Source: Streptomyces cylindrosporus (GTDB lineage Bacteria > Actinomycetota > Actinomycetes > Streptomycetales > Streptomycetaceae). Taken from it: a stretch of 64,000 nucleotides of DNA. A model generated the notes under the pieces. It saw only the letters and a program-made list of their open reading frames with translations. It was not told where the DNA came from and ran no database searches. The position numbers were made by a program, and so were the translations under genes. The stretch spans positions 62,001-126,000 of the forward strand of contig NZ_JALDAY010000013.1 of NCBI RefSeq assembly GCF_022698165.1, written 5' to 3'. How positions within the stretch are numbered: the stretch's first letter is position 1; each line of letters starts with the position of its first letter. This document shows positions 48,257 through 58,122 of the stretch, in pieces.

Positions 48257-51200
48257 ATGGTGAGACCCCGACGTTCAGCCGCGCGTGAGCGCAAGAGACT
48301 TCGCCGACGCCTGGCCGCGGCCTGCGTCCTGGGCATGGCCGCCCTCCCGCTCACACTCCCGGCAAGTGCCCAGGCCGCGAGCAGCACGCCCCCGGCCCTG
48401 GTGAAGGATCCCGCGTCCCTCGTCAACCCGCTCATCGGCACGTCCGGTGCGGTCGACACCTTCCCCGGCCCCGACATGCCGGCCGGCATGGTGCAGTGGG
48501 GCCCCGACACGTCCCCGCACCGTCCCGACGGCGGCGGCTACGAGTACAAGGACAGCAAGATCTCCGGCTTCAGCCTCACTCACGTCTCGGGACCGGGCTG
48601 CCCCGTCGCGGGTGACCTGCCGATCCTGCCGGTGACCGGCGCCCTGTCCGGCAACCTCGGCGACACGACCGTCGGCTTCACCCACGACGACGAGCAGGCG
48701 GGCATCGGGTACTACGGGGTCACCGACGCCAACGGCGTCAAGACGGAGCTGACCGACACCACCCGCGCGGGCCTCGGCCGCTTCACCTTCCCGGCGGGGC
48801 AGCAGGCGAACCTGCTGTTCAAGCTCAGCGGCGGTGCCACGCAGGTGGACGGCACCCGTGTCCAGGTCGTGAACGACCAGGAGATCAGCGGCGCGATCGA
48901 CAGCGGTCACTTCTGCGGCGCGAGCAACAGGTACACGCTGCACTTCGACATCAAGTTCGACCGGCCGTTCACCGAGAGCGGCACCTGGGTCGGCGGCACC
49001 ATCAACCCGGACGCGAAGTCGCTGAAGGCGGGCAAGGTCGAGAAGCCCGCCCAGACGTCGAAGTCGGCGCCACTGAAGGAGAAGCACTTCACCGTCCCGG
49101 CACGGCCCGACCCGACGATCCACGGCAGCTCCGGCAAGTCTTCGGGTACGCCGTCCGCGGCGCCCAGCGCAGCTACGCCTTCGCCCACAGCCAAGGTCCA
49201 AGCCGCCCAGCCGCCGACGACGGGCGCCAACGGCATGTACCTGACGTTCGACACATCCTCCGACCCCACGGTGAACGCGAAGGTCGGCATCTCGTACACG
49301 AGCGACGCGAACGCGGCGGACAACCTCGCCAGCGAGATCAGGAAGTGGGACTTCGACGCCGTCGAGCGGGCCAACCACGATGCCTGGAACACGGTGCTGA
49401 ACAGGATCCGCACCGGCGGCGGCACCGCGGACCAGCAGGCGCAGTTCTACACCGCGCTCTACCACGCGCTGCTGCACCCGAACGTCTTCTCCGACGCCAA
49501 CGGCCAGTACATGGGCATGGACAACCAGGTCCACAAACTGGCCAAGGGCCAGAAGGCCCAGTACGCCAACTACTCGGGCTGGGACACCTACCGCTCCCAG
49601 ACCCAGCTGATGGCGATGGTCGAACCCAAGGTCGCCAGTGACGTCGTCACCTCGATGCTCAACGGCTACGACCAGACGGGCCTGCTGCCCAAGTGGGCCT
49701 CGAACAACGGCGAGAGCTATGTGATGGTCGGCGACCCGGCCGCCGGCATCATCGCCGACGCGTACGCCTTCGGCGCGAAGGACTTCGACACGGACAAGGC
49801 CCTCGCGGCCCTGCAGCACGAGGCCACCGTCCCCAACAACGACCGTCCCGGCGAGTCCGTACGCGACGCGAAGGGCTACCTCCCGCTGGACGAGGGCGAC
49901 TACAACTGCTGCAACTTCTACGGCCCGGTCTCCACGCAACTGGAGTACGACTCCGCCGACTACGCCCTCGCGGCCTTCGCGAAGTCCCTCGGCAAGACCG
50001 ACGTCTACACGAAGTTCGCCACCCGCGCCCAGGACTGGATGAACGTCTTCAACCCGCAGACCGGGTACATGCAGGCCAAGAACAAGGACGGCCAGTTCGC
50101 CGGCGGCTTCACCCCCGGCACCTCCAACGGCTTCGTCGAGGGCACCTCCGCCCAGTACACCCCCATGGTCCCGTTCAACCTGCAGCAGCTCATCCAGGCA
50201 CGCGGCGGCGACAAGGCGTACTCGTCCTACCTGGACAGCCTCCTCGACAACATCACCGCCCCCGGCAACACCGACGCCGACCTCAGCAACGAGCCCAGTG
50301 TGGAGATCCCCTGGGAGTACGCCTACACGGGCCGGCCGTACAAGACCCAGGCGGCCGTCCGCGAGGCCCAGCAGAAGCTCTACTTCAACGCTCCGGTCGG
50401 CTCGTTCGGCAACGACGACCTAGGCGCGATGAGTTCCTGGTACGTGTGGTCCGAACTCGGCATGTACCCGGAGACCCCGGGCACGGACACCCTGGTCCTC
50501 GGCAGCCCGGTCTTCCCGGTGGCCCAGGTGACCTTCTCGGACGGCAGGACGGTGCGGATCAACGCTCCGCAGGCCGCGCCCGACGCCCCCTACGTGCAGT
50601 CGCTCGACGTCAAGGGCAAGGCGTGGAACAGCTCCTGGCTGACGTACGGGCAGTTCAAGGGCGCGAGCACGCTCGACTTCACCCTCGGCACCCAGCCCAA
50701 CGCCTCCTGGGCGTCCGGTCCCTCGGCGGTGCCGCCGTCGGACACCACGGGCGGCGGCCGCGTCCTGGCCGCGACCGGCCCCTCCAGCGACGGCCTCGTC
50801 CTCGAACCCGGCGCGTCCGGCGAGGGCACGCTCGACCTGACCAACCTCGGCGGCAAGGACGTCACCGTCGACTGGAAGGCGACGGCGCCCGACGGCGTCA
50901 CGCTGGACACCTCCTCGGGCTCGCTGACGGTGCCCGCCTCGGGCAGCGCGGAGGCCAGGTTCCACGTGACGGCAGGCAACGACGAGGGAACGTACCTGGT
51001 CACCTTCGCGCTGACCGACCACAGCACAGGGGCATCGCTGAGCGGTGCCGCCCTGCGGGTGGCCGTGGCCAAGGCAGGTGCGCTGTGGCCGTACGACACC
51101 AACGAGGGCATCTACCCCGACGGCGCGACCTTCTCGGGCGGCTTCGACAACGGCGGCTGGGCGTTCTCCCAGAACGCCCTCTCCGCCGCGGGCGTCACGA

Positions 51201-51664
51201 GCGGCTCGACCCTCACGGCCGACAGCATCACCTACAACTGGCCGACGGTGACATCCGGCCGGCTGGACAACCTGGAGATGGCCGGCCAGACCATCCCGAT
51301 GCCAGCCGGCACCTCGGGCGCGTCGCTCGGCCTGCTCGGCGCGGCGACCAACGCGCCGACCGACGGCAGCGGCGTCTCGGGCACGCTGACCGTCACCTAC
51401 ACCGACGGCACGACCTCGAAAGCGACGGTCGGCTTCTCGGACTGGACACTGAACGGCGGCTCCAGCAAGCCGATCGCGAGCAACTCGACGGCCGTCACGA
51501 CGGCGTACCGCAACACTGGAAGCGGAGGCCGGGACGGCGTCAAGACGTACGTCTTCGCCACGAAGGTCCCGCTGGACGCGTCCAAGCAGGTGGCGTCGAT
51601 CACGCTCCCGGTAACGGGCTCGACAGGCACCGACCACCTGTTCGCGTACGGGTTCGCGCAGTAA
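48257..51664 (+). CDS. Secreted GH92 alpha-mannosidase with C-terminal beta-sandwich domains
   Basis: 1135 residues from ATG 48257 (GGAGG upstream). Signal peptide ending LPASAQAAS. GH92 N-domain: VNPLIGTSGAVDTFPGPDMPAGMVQWGPDTSP, GGGYEYKDSKISGFSLTHVSGPGC. A Ser/Pro/Ala linker-like insert near 290-330. Catalytic (alpha/alpha)6 part: HPNVFSDANGQYMG, GWDTYRSQTQLMAM, LPKWASNNGESYVMVGDPA (calcium-binding Glu/Asp), FVEGTSAQYTPMVPFN, NEPSVEIPWEYAYTGRPYKT, GNDDLGAMSSWYVWSELGMYPETPGT, all family signatures. After about 830 there is a NEW3-like beta-sandwich and another carbohydrate-type beta domain. It releases mannose from N-glycan or yeast-type alpha-mannan outside the cell. Confidence 0.95.
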   Translation: MVRPRRSAARERKRLRRRLAAACVLGMAALPLTLPASAQAASSTPPALVKDPASLVNPLIGTSGAVDTFPGPDMPAGMVQWGPDTSPHRPDGGGYEYKDSKISGFSLTHVSGPGCPVAGDLPILPVTGALSGNLGDTTVGFTHDDEQAGIGYYGVTDANGVKTELTDTTRAGLGRFTFPAGQQANLLFKLSGGATQVDGTRVQVVNDQEISGAIDSGHFCGASNRYTLHFDIKFDRPFTESGTWVGGTINPDAKSLKAGKVEKPAQTSKSAPLKEKHFTVPARPDPTIHGSSGKSSGTPSAAPSAATPSPTAKVQAAQPPTTGANGMYLTFDTSSDPTVNAKVGISYTSDANAADNLASEIRKWDFDAVERANHDAWNTVLNRIRTGGGTADQQAQFYTALYHALLHPNVFSDANGQYMGMDNQVHKLAKGQKAQYANYSGWDTYRSQTQLMAMVEPKVASDVVTSMLNGYDQTGLLPKWASNNGESYVMVGDPAAGIIADAYAFGAKDFDTDKALAALQHEATVPNNDRPGESVRDAKGYLPLDEGDYNCCNFYGPVSTQLEYDSADYALAAFAKSLGKTDVYTKFATRAQDWMNVFNPQTGYMQAKNKDGQFAGGFTPGTSNGFVEGTSAQYTPMVPFNLQQLIQARGGDKAYSSYLDSLLDNITAPGNTDADLSNEPSVEIPWEYAYTGRPYKTQAAVREAQQKLYFNAPVGSFGNDDLGAMSSWYVWSELGMYPETPGTDTLVLGSPVFPVAQVTFSDGRTVRINAPQAAPDAPYVQSLDVKGKAWNSSWLTYGQFKGASTLDFTLGTQPNASWASGPSAVPPSDTTGGGRVLAATGPSSDGLVLEPGASGEGTLDLTNLGGKDVTVDWKATAPDGVTLDTSSGSLTVPASGSAEARFHVTAGNDEGTYLVTFALTDHSTGASLSGAALRVAVAKAGALWPYDTNEGIYPDGATFSGGFDNGGWAFSQNALSAAGVTSGSTLTADSITYNWPTVTSGRLDNLEMAGQTIPMPAGTSGASLGLLGAATNAPTDGSGVSGTLTVTYTDGTTSKATVGFSDWTLNGGSSKPIASNSTAVTTAYRNTGSGGRDGVKTYVFATKVPLDASKQVASITLPVTGSTGTDHLFAYGFAQ

Positions 51665-51748
51665 CGGCCTTCACCCTGCCGTATCTGACGCCGCCGAGCC
51701 GGTCGCGACGCCGACCGACTGGGCGACGCGGGTAGGCGGGTGGGCACA

Positions 51749-51786
51749 GGTGCCGGCATCGGTCCAACCGGACGGATGCCGGCACC
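51749..51786. terminator. Bidirectional terminator between GH92 and hydrolase genes
   Basis: GGTGCCGGCATC (51749-51760) and GATGCCGGCACC (51775-51786) form a 12-bp stem, with GTCC/GGAC inside the 14-base interval extending it. The neighbouring genes converge on it. Confidence 0.75.
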
Positions 51787-51935
51787 GCAGTCTCGTCGTA
51801 GCCCTCCGCCGCATCAACTCACCGAGGGCTGGTCGAGCCCGGCATCGGCGGCCGCGGCGCCATGGCGTGCGAGCGCCGCCTGCTCCACCTGCGACCTCAG
51901 CGTGCTTGACGTGCTGCTTCAGCGGTGGCCGTCAC

Positions 51936-53351
51936 TCATCGGTTCCCGTGCTTGCGGTCCTCGCGGCCGACCGTCAGGCGGGCCGGGTGGTACGGGACAT
52001 AAGCCGCGCCGTCCAGGCCGAGCGCCGTTGCGGACTCCTGGAGTGCGGCCGGTGTTGCCGCGTCGTCCCAGTGGCCGGTGTCGACGCGGTGTTCGAGGGC
52101 GTGGAGGGCGGCGACGGTTTCGGCGGTGGTGAAGGCGCAGTGGCCCTGCCGTTCGACGAAGGCCTGCCGGAGCAGGGCGCTGTCGCCTGCGGCGCGTACC
52201 CGGGCGGCGAAGCGGTTCTCCTGCTGGGCCGGTACCAGGTTGTCGGCGGTGGTGTGGACGTCCAGCAGCGGCACGCCGAGGCCCTGGCCGGCGGAGGAGG
52301 TGCGCTGGGCGGTACGGACCGCCGCCGGGTCGGCCGTGATGGCGGCGCCCTGGGTGAGGGACTCCAGGTCGGCACGCAGATCGAGGCCGGCCGCCTGGTA
52401 CAGGGCGCGGACCTGGGGCGCGTGTTCGGAACCGGCGAGCAGACGGCCGTAGTCGATGCCCTTGTTCCAGGAGTTGTTGCCGCCGACGGACTGCTCGATC
52501 GCGTACCGTCCGCCCTCGACGAACGACAGGATGCCCTGCGCCAACCAGTCGTACTGCTGCGCTTCCTGGCCGGCCCAGTCGGTCGGGGCGGGCTTGGTCT
52601 TGCCGGGTGACCAGGCGGGCAGGTTGAGGAAGGCCGCGGCGAGCGCGATGCGGGCGCGGCCCTGTGCGGTGGCCTGCGCGGCGGTGACGGCGTCTGTGAG
52701 GGTCTTGGCGGTGGCCGCGGCCTCGTTGGCGGAGCCGAAGCGGACCAGCTTGACGTCCTGCTCCGGCAGGAACAGGCGGGCGATGGTGTACTCGGCGTCC
52801 AGTTGGTAGTTCTCCAGGTCGTTGGCGCCGGCGACCAGGCCGCACAGGCCGAGCGCGCCCTCGATGCGGCCGTCGCCGTCGCGGGCGAGCTGGGCGTTGA
52901 CGAGTCCGCCCATGGACTGGCCGACGGCGAGGGTGCGGTGGGGTTCGCCGATCTTCGCGGTGACGGCGCCGATGGTGGCGAACTGGTCGTGTTCGGCGCT
53001 GTTGAGGGCCCACATCGAGCCCTGGGGGTCGTACGAGGATCCGGCCATGGCGTAGCCCTGGGCGAGGAGTTGGGTGCGTACGGCGTCGGAGGGGGCGTCC
53101 TGGGCGACGGTGGGTCCGAAGCCGTGGCTGAAGATCAGCAGGGTGCCGTTCCACTGCTCGGGGACGTCCGCGACCCAGGTGGCGCCGTCGGCGAGGGTAC
53201 CGGTGAGCCGACCGGAAACGGCCGTGTCCGGCTGGGCGGCCGAGGGGAGGGTGGTGAGGGCGGCGGATGTCAGCGTGGCGAGGGCGGTCAGCGCGATGCG
53301 CAGACGGGCACGGCGGGGGCGACGGGTGTGGGGGTGGGTGTCGGCAGGCAT
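51936..53351 (-). CDS. Secreted alpha/beta hydrolase
   Basis: 471 residues. Signal peptide (RRARLRIALTALATLTSAALTTLPSAAQP). Fold features: GTLLIFSHGFGPTV (oxyanion HG), nucleophile elbow AVGQSMGGLVNAQLA (GQSMG), an acidic residue in LLDVHTTADNLVP, and the catalytic His in RQGHCAF. The middle has a long helical cap (about 185-330). Similar exported proteins act on esters or peptides; the substrate is not known. No lipobox, so it is released or held by other means. Convergent with GH92. Confidence 0.85.
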   Translation of the reverse strand: MPADTHPHTRRPRRARLRIALTALATLTSAALTTLPSAAQPDTAVSGRLTGTLADGATWVADVPEQWNGTLLIFSHGFGPTVAQDAPSDAVRTQLLAQGYAMAGSSYDPQGSMWALNSAEHDQFATIGAVTAKIGEPHRTLAVGQSMGGLVNAQLARDGDGRIEGALGLCGLVAGANDLENYQLDAEYTIARLFLPEQDVKLVRFGSANEAAATAKTLTDAVTAAQATAQGRARIALAAAFLNLPAWSPGKTKPAPTDWAGQEAQQYDWLAQGILSFVEGGRYAIEQSVGGNNSWNKGIDYGRLLAGSEHAPQVRALYQAAGLDLRADLESLTQGAAITADPAAVRTAQRTSSAGQGLGVPLLDVHTTADNLVPAQQENRFAARVRAAGDSALLRQAFVERQGHCAFTTAETVAALHALEHRVDTGHWDDAATPAALQESATALGLDGAAYVPYHPARLTVGREDRKHGNR

Positions 53352-54348
53352 GGGGCGGCTCCTGGGGGGTGGGGTGGAGCGGATGCTCAGTGCACCGAGC
53401 GAAGCGCCAGGGAATCTAGGGCTAATTTCTTGCGGTCGTCAATAAGATGCACAACATCAGGGTTCGCCTGACCGAACTCGCCGCCGCCACCGGGACCGCT
53501 CCGAACGCGCGTCACCGAACCGGCGACCGGCGACAAACGAGACCTATGGCGGGGGCTGCGCTGGAACTTGGGGGTGACCGTCCGCCGCCAGAGATCGTGC
53601 CGGCCACGTTGTCTGAGGCGGCTCCGGTCCTCGGTGCGCTGCAGGGTCGTCCCAGGCGAGTCCGAAGCCGACAGGCCTTCCGTCCCCGCCGCGCCCGGTA
53701 CCGCCAAAGCCCGGATCGTGCGTGCCGCGGTCCATCGCCAGTGCAAGACCAAGGATGAGATCGTCATCGCGGCCGTCGAGGAGGAACCGGCCCGGCTCAG
53801 CGCGGTGATGGACGCCGGCGTGGCGGGAGCGGGGGCGGGTGAGGACGGCGTGTGAGGGTCACGAACTCTTTCGCCGGATCGTGGAACGCCTCCGTCGCCT
53901 CCTGGCGGGAGTGACCAGGCCCGAGGCTCGTATCCGCGCGGCGATGCTCACCGTCGCCTGAGTGAGGCGCGGTGCGGGCAGCCTGAGTCTCTTTCAGCGA
54001 GAATTGCGCCTCCGTCTGACGGAAATATCGTTCACCACTCTTGACGAGGGCATGCCGAGCGGCGATACGGTCTCGGCGTTCAATCCGTGCACCAGCGGTG
54101 AGCCAGGAACTCCTCGCGGAACGCTTCGGCCTTTCCCTTTCAGGCCCGGCGCCCTTCATGCATGGCGGGGCAGCACGGCGCCCGTCAGATCCCGCCCTTT
54201 TGTACGCGGGTCCATGAGCCGCTGCGCCTGGGCTCCGCGGGCGCGGGAACGGCCGCCCTGGAAGGGGTCCGTGAGCCCCTGCCCCTCCGCCATCCCTGCC
54301 GCGCTCTCTGAGCCCGGCACGGCCTCCCTGTCCCAGAAGGGCACCTCC
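53352..54348. other. Gene-poor stretch between two secreted hydrolase genes
   Basis: About 1 kb with no intact gene. It contains a possible decayed TetR-type sequence (separate entry at 53690) and, from about 54000 to the next start, a plus-strand open frame of Arg/Pro-rich composition that I take as non-coding leader. The long leader before 54349 has several short hairpins but no canonical promoter that I can point to. Confidence 0.5.
53690..53961 (+). pseudogene. Possible decayed TetR-family gene
   Basis: One frame reads TAKARIVRAAVHRQCKTKDEIVIAAVEEEPARLSAVMDAG and stops at 53855. A different frame then reads HELFRRIVERLRRLLAGVTRPEARIRAAMLTVA to TGA at 53959-53961. The first piece resembles a TetR helix followed by the K(E/D)E(I/L) turn (T-K-D-E-I-V), with the HTH core deleted; the second is a plausible ligand-domain helix. 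Two frames, no start and a missing HTH indicate decay. The family call is weak. Confidence 0.3.
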
Positions 54349-55884
54349 ATGGCCAGACAGCACAGCGGATTACCACGAGTTCACCTGCCGCGGCCGGCGG
54401 TCGCGTTCGTCGCGTTCCTGACCGCGATCGCCGCCGCCCTCACCACCACGGCAGCCGCACACGCCGACGAGCAGGTGTCGGTCGCCCCCGCGGTGGCCGA
54501 CCCGGTCGTCACCGGGCCCGTCACCGGTGGGGCCGGTGCGCCCCAGCTCTACGGCACGACGTTCGACCTGAGCCAGGTCGGCTACCAGCAGTCCGAGTAC
54601 TTCATGGCGGGTACCGCTGACAGCTACCAGCCCGTCAACCCCCTTACCGCGGACGGCCGTTGGACGGTCGCGCCGGCGAGCACGGCGCCGTACACCACAC
54701 GTGTCGTCGTCGACCGGCCGAAGGATCCCGCGAAGTTCAACGGAACCGTGGTGGTCGAATGGCTCAATGTCACCGGCGGGGTGGACGTGGCCACCACCTG
54801 GATCCAGGCCCACAACGAGCTGATCCGTGAGGGGTACGCCTGGGTCGGCGTCTCCGCGCAGGCAGCCGGCGTCAACGCGGCCAAAGCCATCGACCCGGCC
54901 CGCTACTCCGCCCTCTCCCACCCCGGCGACAGCTACTCGTACGACATCTTCTCCCAGGCCGGACAGGCAGTGCGTGACTCGGCGGCCTCCGTCCTGAGCG
55001 GCCTGCGGCCGCGCACCCTGCTGGCCGTCGGCGAGTCCCAGTCGGCCTTCCGGCTGACCACCTACACCGACGCCGTTCAGCCTCTCGCCGGCGTCTACGA
55101 CGGCATCCTCCTGGAGAGCCGGGGCGGGGTGGCACCGGTCACGGCGCCGCTCTCCCAGGCCCCGCAGGCCGACGTACCGGTCCCGGACGGCCTCCTCATC
55201 CGGACCGATCTGAAGGTGCCCGTCCTCACGTTCGAGACCGAGACCGACCTGCTGATGCTTGGTTATCTGGCCGCGCGCCAGCCGGACTCCGCCCACTTCC
55301 GGCTGTGGGAGGTCGCGGGCACTTCCCACGCCGACACCTACATCACCCCGGTCGGTCCCACGGACACCGGCGACGGACAAGGGGACGTCGCGGCGTTCGA
55401 CACCCTTCTCGACCCGCCCTCGACCCCGGATCCCAGTCATCCCGAGGTCAGCTGCAACACACCGATCAACGCGGGCCAGGCGCACTACGTGCTGGAGGCC
55501 GCCGTCCACGCCCTGAACAGGTGGGCGACGACGGGCGTGGCCCCGGCCCCGGCCCCAAGGCTGGAAGTCGACACGAGCAGTTCGACCCCGGCGTTCGTCC
55601 TCGACGCCAACGGCAACGTCAAGGGCGGCATTCGCACCCCGTCGGTGGACTCGCCGGTGGCGACGCTTTCCGGCTTCGGCCAGGAAGGCTCCTTCTACTG
55701 CACCCTGTTCGGGACCACCGTTCCCTTCGGTGCCGCGAAACTGGCCCAGCTGTATCCCACGCACGCGCAGTTCGTCGCCCGCTGGAGCGCGAGCACCGGC
55801 AGCGCGGTGGCCGCCGGACACATCCGGCCCGCCGACGGCCTCGCGCTGGTCAAGGCGGCGGCCGGTTCCTCGGTCGGCGACTGA
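54349..55884 (+). CDS. Secreted alpha/beta-hydrolase-domain protein (PF20091 type) with a TTA codon
   Basis: 511 residues from ATG 54349 (AGAAGG upstream). Signal peptide PAVAFVAFLTAIAAALTTTAAAHADE. Fold: VVEWLNVTGGVDVATTWIQAHNELIREGYAWVGVSAQAAGV, nucleophile region TLLAVGESQSAFRLTTYTDA (GESQS), GVYDGILLESRGGVAPV, VPVLTFETETDLLM (acid), and VAGTSHADTYI (His). The group hydrolyses esters or amides outside the cell. Codon 8 is TTA (54370-54372), the codon read only by the bldA tRNA in Streptomyces, so translation should be limited to late growth. Ends just before a terminator. Confidence 0.85.
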   Translation: MARQHSGLPRVHLPRPAVAFVAFLTAIAAALTTTAAAHADEQVSVAPAVADPVVTGPVTGGAGAPQLYGTTFDLSQVGYQQSEYFMAGTADSYQPVNPLTADGRWTVAPASTAPYTTRVVVDRPKDPAKFNGTVVVEWLNVTGGVDVATTWIQAHNELIREGYAWVGVSAQAAGVNAAKAIDPARYSALSHPGDSYSYDIFSQAGQAVRDSAASVLSGLRPRTLLAVGESQSAFRLTTYTDAVQPLAGVYDGILLESRGGVAPVTAPLSQAPQADVPVPDGLLIRTDLKVPVLTFETETDLLMLGYLAARQPDSAHFRLWEVAGTSHADTYITPVGPTDTGDGQGDVAAFDTLLDPPSTPDPSHPEVSCNTPINAGQAHYVLEAAVHALNRWATTGVAPAPAPRLEVDTSSSTPAFVLDANGNVKGGIRTPSVDSPVATLSGFGQEGSFYCTLFGTTVPFGAAKLAQLYPTHAQFVARWSASTGSAVAAGHIRPADGLALVKAAAGSSVGD

Positions 55885-55928
55885 GACCAGGTGAGCCCGG
55901 ACCAGGTGAGCTGAGATCAGGCGAGCAG

Positions 55929-55972
55929 CGCCGTCCCGGTTCTGGTCTCCAGCACGCTGGGCCGGGACGGCG
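55929..55972 (+). terminator. Terminator of the alpha/beta-hydrolase gene
   Basis: CGCCGTCCCGG (55929-55939) and CCGGGACGGCG (55962-55972) form an 11-bp stem, extended by G.T and A-T pairs, with a 22-base interval; it starts 45 bases after the stop. Confidence 0.7.
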
Positions 55973-56335
55973 TTGCGCCATACGCCATCGGAATTCGTCC
56001 GACCACGACTCGCTCATCACGAGTACGGCGTCAGGGTGGCTCAGCGCGCCCTGGGGAGAGCCGCCGGTCGGGTCCGCGCTGCCGTGGATCCGGACCGGGC
56101 CATCGGGTGTTCGACCACTCCGGCGGCCGGGGCGGCAATCCGCCCGGCGGCGGACGCGCGTTCGTAGCGACCCACCGTGAACCCGGCGCGGGCCGGCCCG
56201 CAAAGCGCCTGGTGCCCGTCACGTTCGTCCGCGACGGCGTCGCCGGCGCAGGACTGCTGGAGGCGGGGTGGGCTTGGGGGTACATGGCGGCGCGGCGCGG
56301 CGGGTGTCCTTGAGTGCGGCACTACGGTTTCGGGT
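55973..56335. other. Intergenic leader of the methyltransferase gene
   Basis: About 360 bases with no credible gene. No strong palindrome or consensus promoter was seen; a GTG start at 56336 follows with a weak ribosome site. Confidence 0.4.
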
Positions 56336-57136
56336 GTGACCGGATCGAATGCCGGCCCCCGGTGGTCGCAGTCCATGGCGGTGGCTTATGAGCAGTACCT
56401 CGTGCCGGTGGTCTTCCGGCCTTTCGCTGAGGATCTGGCCGCGAAGGCGGTGGCTCTGCGCCCCCGGCGCGTCCTCGAACTGGCCGCGGGGACGGGTGTG
56501 TTGACCTCGGAGCTGCTCGCTGCGGCTCCGTCGGCGGAGGTGACGGCCACCGATCTGAATGAGGCCATGGTCGCTTTCGGGGCGGCCGGGGTCCCGGGCG
56601 CGGTGTGGCGGCAGGCCGACGCGCAGCGGTTGCCGTTTGCGGACGGGGGCTTCGATCTGGTGGTCTGCCAGTTCGGCGTGATGTTCTTTGGGGACCGGGT
56701 CGCGGCTTTCACCGAGGTCCGGCGGGTGCTGGGCCCAGGTGGCCGGTTCTTGTTCAACACGTGGGGCCCGCTCGGCACGCACGCCTTCGAAGCCGCGCTG
56801 CAGGCCGGGTTGGAGCGGGCCTTTCCGGTCGACCCGCCGCGGTTCCTGGCGACGGGTCCGCATGGGTACGCCGACCCGGGGGTCGTGGTCACTGATCTGA
56901 CGGCCGCCGGGTTCGCCGTCGAGGAGGAGCAGGAACTGACCTTTGAGGGCCGGGCGGTGTCGATCGCCGGCCTTGCGACCGGGTACCTCACCGGGACGCC
57001 GGTGCGCGCGGCCGTGGAGGAGCGTGGGGATGGACCAGCGGTGCGGGCTGCGGTCGTCGAGGAGATGACGGCCCGTCTGGGCCCGGGTCCGGTGACCGCC
57101 CCGATGACGGCGTACGTCTTCTGCGCTGTGGCCTGA
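56336..57136 (+). CDS. Class I SAM-dependent methyltransferase
   Basis: 266 residues from GTG 56336. Methyltransferase_11-type motifs: RRVLELAAGTGVLTSELLAAAPSAEVTATDLNEAMVAFG (motif I and the acidic loop), RQADAQRLPFADGGFDLVVCQFGVMFF (motif II/post I), FTEVRRVLGPGGRFLFNTWGPLG (motif III). The C-terminal part is helical with a DLTAAGFAVEEEQELTF strand. It would methylate a small molecule. No partner enzyme adjoins it, so the pathway is unclear. The next stretch is gene-poor. Confidence 0.85.
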   Translation: MTGSNAGPRWSQSMAVAYEQYLVPVVFRPFAEDLAAKAVALRPRRVLELAAGTGVLTSELLAAAPSAEVTATDLNEAMVAFGAAGVPGAVWRQADAQRLPFADGGFDLVVCQFGVMFFGDRVAAFTEVRRVLGPGGRFLFNTWGPLGTHAFEAALQAGLERAFPVDPPRFLATGPHGYADPGVVVTDLTAAGFAVEEEQELTFEGRAVSIAGLATGYLTGTPVRAAVEERGDGPAVRAAVVEEMTARLGPGPVTAPMTAYVFCAVA

Positions 57137-57580
57137 ACACGTAAAGCGCCTGCCCGGGGAGGGGCGAGCGCCTCGTTCGCGGCGTGTTGCGGCCTACGCG
57201 GACCGGAGGTGCGGAGATCGGATGACGGGAGCGTGGGACCTCTTCCGCAAAGTGGCGAGCCGGACAGGTGGCCCGCCGACAAGACGAGAGGGTGTTCGAG
57301 CGACGTCCTTGTCGCCCTCACCCGGAAACAAGCGCGCGGTTCCCTCCCCGGCTTCCAGGTTCTCTGCGATGGATCTCGATATCGGTGGTCCCGGGTGCAG
57401 TTGTCCAGCGGGTCGGCCGCGACGAATGCGTTGCCCGCTGGACCTGCGTTGAGCCTTCGCCGGGGTCATCGGCGTTGGCCCGCTGGGCTCCCGCTCCCTG
57501 TGCGGCCGCCACCGACCCCACACCGGATCCAGCGGCCACACCCCAGCCAGCCGCGTCACCAACCTGTCGGGACAGCACAG
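57137..57580. other. Gene-free stretch
   Basis: About 440 bases with only shadow frames, rich in Arg/Pro codons and without natural-looking protein. The frames on both strands share no recognisable motif; I see nothing of note. Confidence 0.45.
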
Positions 57581-57889
57581 CTAGGGCGTCATGCGGGCTC
57601 TCGCGGCCAGTGCCCTCTGCAGCACTTTGTCCCGGTAGGGGTTGGCTGGGCTGAGGGCCTTGGCCACCTCCACGGCCTCGTCGAGCAGGGCCAGCTGGCG
57701 TTCAGGCAGTTCCCGTACCAGGGGGGAGGTGCTCTCCTCCACGAGGACGTACGCCAGTTTCGATCCGTACACCTCCGGCTCGAGCTGCGTCAGCAGACGG
57801 TAGGTCCACACCCCCTCGGTGCCTCGCACCACCCGGCGGTTGGCACTGAGCAGCCTGACCCTCGCCTGCACCACCATGTCCTGATCCAT
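57581..57889 (-). CDS. Small hypothetical protein, possibly a fragment of a helical-repeat protein
   Basis: 102 residues. VVQARVRLLSANRRVVRGTEGVWTYRLLTQLEPEVYGSKLAYVLVEESTSPLVRELPERQLALLDEAVEVAKALSPANPYRDKVLQRALAARARMTP shows helix pairs and an L-x-x-A-x-x pattern reminiscent of TPR-type proteins from actinomycetes. The helices begin at the N-terminus without a domain start, so it may be one piece of a larger gene. Unrecognised otherwise. Confidence 0.5.
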   Translation of the reverse strand: MDQDMVVQARVRLLSANRRVVRGTEGVWTYRLLTQLEPEVYGSKLAYVLVEESTSPLVRELPERQLALLDEAVEVAKALSPANPYRDKVLQRALAARARMTP

Positions 57890-58122
57890 TGATCCCCTTC
57901 GTCCCCGCCCCTCTCCGGCCGGTGCGTGTCACACGGTGCGACAGCACGGCAAACGCGCCGACAGCCGGTGACGGATGCCGGCGCATGGGCCGGAGAGGGG
58001 ATGACGACGAGTGTGCGGGTTTGGCACCACCCGGAACAAGGCCGTACAGGCGTGCGCTTGGTCCTACCGAAGGCTTCTGTGACCAGGCATGATGGACCTG
58101 ACACTCACTCAAGCCCGTAGGG

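Noticed and set aside
49693..51735. 680-residue plus-strand ORF in an alternative frame of GH92
   Set aside because: Arg-rich shadow in a frame overlapping the GH92 gene.
57194..57562. 122-residue minus-strand ORF
   Set aside because: Arg/Pro-rich, no ribosome site or recognisable motif; treated as non-coding.
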